Assembly (NCBI RefSeq): GCF_040807025.1
Contig: NC_090944.1
Span: 118,808,738-118,872,737 of the forward strand
Direction of reading: 5' to 3'
DNA length: 64,000 bases
Source: Struthio camelus
Lineage: Eukaryota > Chordata > Aves > Struthioniformes > Struthionidae
Translations under genes and position numbers: made by a program
Shown: positions 26,601-35,600 of the stretch, in pieces
How the letters are laid out: each line of letters opens with the position of its first letter
Numbering within the stretch: the first letter of the stretch is position 1
Notes under the pieces: model-generated
What the model was told of the DNA's origin: nothing
The model's input: the letters and a program-made list of their open reading frames with translations, nothing else
Database searches by the model: none

Positions 26601-29600
26601 AGTGATGATTCTAGTACAGGATCAAGAGTTCATGGTAAGATGTGAACTTTATTTAAATGAATTAAGGATACCTTATGTGAATGTTCATGGCGCTTGCAAA
26701 AAAAAAAAAAAAAAAACACACACACACCAGTGAATGGCATCGTCACAAGTGAGCATGTTTTCCATAATTTGCCTATCACTTGAATGTATGGTATCATTTC
26801 TTCAGATTATTCCTTTCTTCTTAGACTGCTGTTTCAGTTAGATGTTGTATATCTCTACTAGAAAGCATCTATGAAGTGCATCTGAACAGGATCAAAGTAT
26901 TTTGCCTTTTAAACTGTGTTTGGAGTTAATAGTAAAATAAAAGAAGTTATAATTTCAATAGTAAAAAAAACAAATCCCAGTGTGGCCTGATTTTTGAGTA
27001 TATTGTTCAGTTAAATCTAAATTTGCCATGTACTGTACATTATAAAATAACTACATTTCTTCAAGCAAAGCTATGAAGTGAATGCTATAATAGGTTACTT
27101 AAAAGTGAAGTCTTAACTCTTTTCTAAAAGTATTTAAAATCAGTATGAGCCACAAACATTTTGGAAATAACAGTGCAATTATTTCCCTTGTATTGGATAG
27201 GAGTACAGGACATTAACTGTGCAGATGCTCTTGCTCCTCCTGTTCGTGGCATTTCAACAATGTGCAGGGTTCCTTGTCAAATCTGTTGTAAGTGACCTAA
27301 TCACGAGCAGCTTTCTGCATGCCAGTCTTTCCACCTGTAAAATCCTGGTTTCCCACTAACAAATCAGTTTCAATTCTAAATATGCACTCTATTTCTCTCT
27401 TCCTTTCCCTTGTACCTTACTATTCCTATAGTGCCCTTTTCTAAAGTGTCCTCTTGGACTGCCTGGAAATCCCTTCGCTTTCTGATCTGTAAGAAACACC
27501 ACTTTGTTGACAAGGGGCATGCTCAGCCTGTGAAATAGTGCATGATTCCTGCCTCAGAGCATTCTGTGATCAGAATGTAAAGGTACTGTGTCACCTGCTA
27601 AACTTTTGTTCATCATGGCGTCTCCTGATTTTTCCATTTAGCTTCCAGACCAGCCAGCCTTGATAGTGGCAGAACATCCACTAGCAATAGCAATAACAAT
27701 GCTTCACTCCATGAAGTCAAAGGTATGCTGTAGGTGAATTTACATCCATGCTTCACTTCGTTAGTTTCTCTGTAAGATCTTCTGTATGTTTTAAAAAAAC
27801 CAAGCACCGCAGCATGTTATTTCTTTGGACATTTTATAACCTTAATTCCCCAAATTACAAATATTAAAGACTTTATTATGTTTTTAATAACAATTGAAGA
27901 GGTTATTAAAAATAGGTTTTTTAAACGTATGTTAATAAGTTTAAAACTATTTTAAACCAAATCCAGCTCAAGCAACAGTGTCACAGAACAGTAATTCCCC
28001 CCCCCCCCCAATTAATTTAAAATCACTTATCTCTAAGCAGAGGAATAACTCCATTTTTTGTAAAATCTCTACTGCTACTGTGAAACTGTATAGTGTCCAA
28101 CACAAACTAGACAAAATGGCATGTGTAATACCGTCGGATAAACTTTCATATTCAGCTTTTGAAAAATGAATAATGTTCCAGGATTTAGCAGTATCCCAGA
28201 TAAGTGTCACACATTATGAGACTTGACATATTTTTATGTTGCTTGCAATGGCCATTCAATGAGTTTTAAAAACTGCTGTTAGCTAGAGATATATGAGTAG
28301 AATGCTGCCAATTCGACATGCTTAATATTCTTAGCTTATACTTGTTCAATAGTATCTGTTTATTTGGCAATTGAGATGAACGCAAACTTGAGATTTTTAT
28401 TCAACTGTTTCCTCTATCCATTTGATTACTCTCTTCTATAAAAGATTCTCTGAGGTAAGTCTTACCACAGTTTGTATACAGAGTATCAGGAACTTCTGCT
28501 GTAAGCCACTCACCTTTCTTCAAATTTATTTTCTTTGCTTAGAAATAACACAAAGTAGGAAATATTACAATATTTGTATCTTTACTCAGTTCACGTTTAC
28601 TGAAAAATCAAAGAGAATTTCTACTGTAGGATTCATTTGGCGTATAACGCCATATGCTTCCTTCAGATCACAGTTGTAATAAATTAGAAGTTACAGCACA
28701 AACCGTTGGAGAAGTACCATTTCAGAATAGCTCTTGTTGAAGAACTGTGTTGAAAATATTTTCTTTATGTTCTGTCTTTCGCATTTCATTTATTGTAAGA
28801 CTCAAAGATAGTACACTAGAGTCCCACTTTACAGTGTAGCTGAACAGGAAAAGTTATATGTTCAGCCTCTTAGAATATAGTACTGTGTTGATAGAAGTCC
28901 CGGTTTGTAAGTGAAAGGTATTCTTTTTATTCAAAAGCTATCGTGTCATGTTAGAAAAGCTGTAAGACATAAGCCAGAGGGTGAAACTGTATTCATAGTA
29001 TATTTGGTTTGAGTCATACGGGACAACTGGATTCTTTGGTATTTTAAATGGAATTATTGTTAAGTGACTCTGAATGTTCCAGATCTGGGTAAGATTATAC
29101 TGTTTAACAACTTCCGTGTGTTTTTGTTAGCAAATACTTAACACTGTTTACCCCAAAGCAGGTGCAGGTAACAATCAAAGCAGGCCACAGAGTCACAGCA
29201 GCGGAGAGTTTAGTCTGCTACATGAACACGAGGCTTGGTCTAGCAGCAGCAGCAGTCCTATTCAGTATTTGAAGGGTCATACCAGGTCTAGTCCTGTGCT
29301 CCAGCAAAGAATGCCTGAAATCCTGGATGGTCGTGGAAAACAGAGCAAAACTGGTTCTCCTGGAAGTGAAGTTGTTACCCTACAACAGTTTTTAGAAGAA
29401 AGCAACAAGAGTACCTCAAGTGAGGTTAGTTTAAAAATATTTCACTTGCTTTTAGCTACATATTATCCGTATCCATGCACAGAATTAATAGAATATTTAT
29501 AGTGAGTAGAATTGCTTGAAAACTTTGTGGAGCTACTTATGCCTACATTATATAGTAGGGTGGAGCAATAGTAGTAGACTTGTAAATTGAAACAGTTGAG

Positions 29601-32600
29601 GCAGAGCTCCTGATGTCTGCACTATATGTGCTTTGGGGACTTTAATTAGAACTAGTTCTAGTCTGGACCCATGAAGGAGTGCCCATTAAGGAGACAGGAT
29701 CACATCTTCCCATGTAGTTTCATCCAGAAGGAATTCCATGTTTATGCTCTAATACTGCTTTGCCATGTGAACCAGTGTGGTAAGTGAGGACAGCTGGGAG
29801 CACGCTCCTGACCAGAACTTGAAAACTGATGTAAGCAAACCGACTGCTGGCTCAAATTTTGTTTTGAAAAGAAAGTTTTCTCAAATGATGCATGAAAAGA
29901 AAAAAGACAGAATGTATTCTGAGGTACCGAGCTGAGTAGGAACGGTTACTCTGGGATTAAGTGGCTTGGTGTACAGGAACAAAAGCTATTATTGCCTGCC
30001 CCAGGAGTTAGTGTAGGTGTTCTGGTAGCAGGTGAAATTTGTTCAGACTTTATCCTGATAACCTTTACTGGTTCTGTGACACAACGAAATCATTTTGGAG
30101 TTTCGCAGCTTGCCCCTTTCTGGGTTACTGAGTTAGACAAAAAAAAAAAAAAAAAAGTCAGTCTCTGCTTGCGCAAAATTGTCCGGTGTGTTGATGCTTG
30201 GTATGCTCCTCAGAGATTAGATGGAAGGCCATAAACTCAAAATAGGCTTACTTGCCTTCTGCCAGTTAAGCACCTGTCTCCAGTAAGAGCTGTTGTCAGA
30301 TCTGTCAGCAAAAAGCAAGTGGTCAGTTAGGCCTCAGAGGTACTTTACTTTATCCCCTAAGGAGAAGCTCTTGCCTGTTTCAGTTGTATTTAACTTTAAT
30401 CAGCAAAATGCCTGACCTTTGAATTCATTGAGCTCTTGGAGGAGTAAGAGAAAGAGAATGCTTCTGTCAATCAATGACAGTGTTAGAAACACAGGATCAC
30501 TGTTGTCTCTGCTAGAATTCTAATTTCTTCATCACTAGTTCTCGAGGAGATTTATCCCAAGTCTGAAGGTGCTTTGGGCTACAGTAAGCCAGTTTCTGTG
30601 GCTAAGTTCTTTCAAGAATACGGACCAAACTCCATCTGTTTTTAATTCTGCGACTGAAATGAGAAGATGCACGTGCACAGCTGATGTGATTGGGGTAATC
30701 TGTGACTTGAATCTAGAGTAAGCTCTTGGATTGTTGTCAGATACTTAAAATGCTCTAGTCCACTGCTGTTCGGGCAATCATACAATCCCTTTTATAGAAT
30801 CTCAGAATAATTGAGGTCGGAAGGGTCCTAAGGAAGTCTCTTGTCCAGTCTTTTGCTCAAAGCAGGGTCGGCTGTGAGATTAGACCACTTGGCTGTCTAC
30901 CGAGGCCTCCGGATCCTTTTCAACAGAGCTGCTCCTCAACTAGCCAGTCTCCAGCCTGTGTCATTGCCAGGGCTTCTTTCTTCCCAGGTGCGGGACTTCC
31001 CATTTGTCCTTTTTGAATTTCGTGAGGTTCCTGTCAGGCCGTTCCTCCAGCCTGTCTGGATCCTTCTGAGTAGCAGCCTTGCCCTCAAGCGTATCAGCTG
31101 TTCTCTCCCTAGATTGATGTCATCTGCAGACTTGGTGAGAGTGCACTCCGTTGCTTCCTCCAGGTCATGGATCAAGATTTCAAGCAGGACAGGTCCCAGG
31201 ATAGACCCCTATGGTACTCTGCTTGTCACCGCCTCCAGGCGCAGTACAACCCATGAACCACCACCACCCTCAGAACCTGACCATCCAAGCAGCCAGCTTT
31301 TCACCTGGTTGTCCATCTGTTCAGACAGTAATGGCCTCACTTGGATAGAGGGATGTAGGGGGGAGACTGTTGAAATCCTTGCTAAAGTCGAGGTAAACGA
31401 CGCCCACTGCCCTCTCCTCATGCACAAATCCAGGCATTTTATCCTAGAAGGCACTCAGATTATCAGGCATGACTTCCCCTTGGCAAATCCATGCTGACTG
31501 TTCTCAATCACCTTCTTTTCCTTCATGTTCCCAGCGATGTGTTTCAGGCAAACTTGCTCCATGTTTTTTCCAGGAACCAAAATTGAGATGATACTGATTC
31601 CAAGAGACACTGAACCCCTCAGAAATGATGGGTGATGTTGGAATGAAGTTTCAAAAATTCTTCAGTTGCCCTAACGTTTAGGAATGGTGACTGCGATGCG
31701 TGTTTTTGCTCAGGCTTGCATACCGTTTTTAGAATCAGAATGTCCTGATACAAAAAAGAGGAGCTGCGCATATTTGAAGAGGGCTAAATAGTTTAAAAGA
31801 GTTCCTTTGGAGTATCTTTGATACCTTGGGCAAAACTATGAGATTTCCAGGTGATATTCTCTGCTTAGGAATTGTGATATTTCAGCCTCAAGTCAAAGAG
31901 GCAGCTATGGTCATGCTTTTGAATTTCACCCGAAAGTAGTACAGTCCCTCTCAGTTCACCAGAGAATTTGAGCCTATAATGTCCACGTTCATCTACTTCA
32001 AGTTTTTTCTGCAAAAGCGTAAATGCTCTGCTGAAAAGGGATGGGATTTTGCGTGTAAAGTCTGTGCATATGCTGATTTAGAGCTCTGCAAAAAGAAAAG
32101 AAAATCCCAAAGTCCACTTTCAGGCCTAGCCTCTTCACCCGATCTGTGAAAAGATTTGCTCTCCAAGAACAGCGCTTACAGAAGTGTTTTTGTAAAGCTG
32201 CTGGCCAGAGGAAACAAAATTTTTCTTCATACATCTTGGTAGAACCACTTATTAAGAAGACTCCTTTGAGAGCGCTTCAGAAGTTGGTTATCCAGATCAT
32301 TGTCCTTCTTCCACTTTCCTTTACGGGCTTTTGTCCCGTAATTTCAAGACTAGCAAGGTGTTGTTTCAGCTATGGTGGATCCTAGCATTCAGTGAACCAG
32401 AGCATTTCCTGTAGCTTAAAATTCTTTCCAAACTCTTCTTTAGCCTTTTGAAAAAGAATGGACTCGCTAAAGTCTTTCTCCATTGAGTCTATTACTTCAC
32501 TTAAACTATCTTCTGTAGTTCCGAAATCTCCAAAAAGAAAAATTTGACTTTAGGCATCAAGGTTATGTGCTTTGTGTTACTTTGGGGTTCCTATCTTTAT

Positions 32601-35600
32601 CATTTGAATATAAGGAGAACTTGAGCTTTATTAGCTCTAGATTATCCGTATAAGTTAGCGTAATAGTCCACATGACATTGCTTAGTGGAGTATTAGTTAG
32701 TGATGGGGGAGGGCAAGCGTGTGAGAAGATGGACTTGAAATTCTGATGGTCTTATTTGTTGAGCTATGTAATATTAGACAAACTGAATCCCAGATAGTGG
32801 TGCGCTCTCTCTGATACCTAATTTTCAAAGAGGAAATAACTGCTTTTAAGTAACCTGTACAGAAAACTCATGAGTAAGTAACACAAATACTTAAGCTTAA
32901 TATCTCTTAGTTCTGAGGGTTTTTTTTAATAAAACAAAGTTCTGTAGAATTGTTTTTCATTTGCCTCACAAAGATTGCTTAAGAAAAGTAAAAATTAAAA
33001 GCTAAAAATTTATAAGATGTTTCATATTTTTGACAGATAAAATCTGCAAGTGAAGAGAATCTTTTAGAGGAAGTAATGAAAAGCTTATCGGAGTCTGCTG
33101 AATTGACAGGCAAGGAAAAACGAAGAAGACAGCCATCTGCCGGTTGTGGTATTGTGAGGTCATTAAGCGTAAAAAATACAGTTGATTTCTCAGATGGACG
33201 ATCCATTAAACCAGAACAACTTGTAAGGCCCAGCCTTCGTAAAACTGAAGATACCTATTTTACTAGCTCTCCGATAAAATTTACGTCAGGTACTCAAGGG
33301 AAGGTCAGATTGGTTAAGGAAAAGATACAAGCAACAGTATCACAGCGGCAATCAAAAGACTGCAATCCTTATGCTACTTTACCTCGCGCAAGCAGCGTGA
33401 TTTCTACAGCAGAAGGAACTACTCGAAGGACCAGCATTCATGATTTTTTGTCCAAGGACAATAGGCAGCCTGTGTCAGTTGATCCAGCACCATCTACTGC
33501 GGACAGAAGTGTTTCATCAACATCTAGTGAGTACTCTGCACACCAGCTATCTTCTAATTTTTTTCACTGTGTGGCTTACAGAGTAGATTGTGTTCCACAG
33601 AATGATATAGCTTATATAGTTAAACCAGGTAATTTAGGCTGTAAATATGACATGCCTAAGACTTCAAGGTTGGAAAGGGCACATTTTCTTGAGAAAAACG
33701 TTGTAAGCGCGAATGTGTTGAGCGATAAAGTCGACATACCTGTTAACAATAGCAAAGGATCATTTACTGTGGCCCAAGTGGCTCAGCCGTTTTTATCCTT
33801 TAACACTGAATTAGTTAGTAATATAAGTGGATTGCCTCAGAGATCTACATCAAAAACAACTGATCAGGCGATCCTGACAACATTTAGATCTGTCCCGAAA
33901 AATCAAGATCGACCTTCTGCTAATCAGAAATCTGATCACAGTGACCTACAGTCACCTCTAACTAGTGAATTTGTTTCTACCACCTGTGTAAACGCTAGTG
34001 AGGCTGAATCTCCACTACTGGTTTCTGAAGATAATAAAACTGTATGGTATGAGTATGGTTGTGTATGATAAGGAAAATGTATTAAGTATATATGTCATAT
34101 ATGGCATATGGGTGTTCTCAACGTTCATCAGATTTAGAGAAAGCTTCCCTAAAATGAAGGCGTCATTTCTTGTTGGATCTGTGGCTTGTTGTTTTTTACG
34201 TGCAGTGACGTAGAGCTCGGTTGTGTACTGTAGCATGTGTTTGAATGTAAAATTGTAACCTCACCAAAGTTTGCATGAGAGATTAATTGCACTGTATAAA
34301 TTTTGCATGCCTTTAAAAGTCTTTATAATGCAAACTATATTTTTGTCACTCATTACAAATATTTTTTTTCTGTACGTTATTGAATGCATGTTAAGCCAAC
34401 TGCATGCTGCATTGCCAAAACTGGCAAAATGAACTACATAATTTTCAGTGTCAAGACAGTACTTTTCAGTTGTGCTCTGGCTTTCAGATGCATAAGTAAC
34501 ACATAGATTATGTATTTGGAGTAGAGATATATTTTATATTTTTATTTTCCTTCTTCAAAAAAGGTGATACTAATGAAAAGAAGCCTTTGGAGAGGTGTCA
34601 GTGTCTTAGCCTTTTCAGTTATGCCATCTTTTTTTACGTGTCACTCTGCACAAGGAATGAGTTGTAGCCCAAATAATCCAGTGCCTCTAGCTTGCACAAT
34701 AAATATGAATTACTGTTCATATTTATTAAAATTTTTGAATACTGTTCAGAATCCTAAACATGAACAGTAATTCTTATGAAGAGGTAATAAATAGTCAAAC
34801 TATGTACAGTACTTGCAATGAAAAAGCAACCCTTTTCACCTTTTCCCTTTCATTTGCTTTATCTTCCCACACCTGGTGTACAAATGTGGTCAAGTGTGCT
34901 GTTTTGTTAGGAGTTAAGTAACGTGATAGTTTTGAGACTCCTTGCGCTGTATGATAATAAAAACCTTTATTAATTATGGTGGAAATTCATTTTTTTCTTC
35001 TTAACAGAAGTAATACTAACGTAATAGAAAACAAGATGTGTAACAAAATAACAGCAAAACTGTATTAAATATTAGTGCAACTAAAGCCAAGTAATTAAAT
35101 TTTACTTACAAAATTATGTCCCTCTAAGAATGCTTGAGTAAGTCATTAGATCCCAGATGACCAGCTAAACAGAAGTATTGAAAAGTAATTACTTGATATG
35201 TCATCATCTGTGCAAGTGCTTGGAACTTCTCAATGATAAATATAAACAGAAATTTAAAAGTTAAAATATTTAAGCTGTAACTGCATGTGATTTTAGACGT
35301 GAGCACTTTTTTAGCAAGAGGAAGTAATTATGATTATCTTAGGCCAACTGCATATAGCTATAAAAATCCTGAATTGGAAAAAAATACATATATATAGAAG
35401 AAAATATTTAATGGAAAATAATGAATGTTGTAGTCTCATTTTTTAAATTTAATTCCTTTGGCCAACAGTTTTGCAGTAGTCTTGCTACTGCTGCGTGAGT
35501 TGAGCTTTAATTCATTAATGCTGGACTAGGGAGAGGTAGAAGTGCTGCAAAAATAAGAGTTCCTCAAGGGGAACACAGCAGACATCCTGTATGTTAGCCT

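Larger units (their letters stand above)
26635..27641 (+). other. CCDC88A intron containing two exon-like segments
   Basis: Besides an A/CA run at 26698-26727, this intron holds two unassigned exon-like segments (27201-27287 and 27432-27488), each listed separately. Both are flanked by good splice signals and followed by GCATG motifs. Confidence 0.6.

Noticed and set aside
30841-31497. 218-codon plus-strand open frame
   Set aside because: It is the antisense of the CR1 reverse transcriptase remnant; its translation has no independent protein character.
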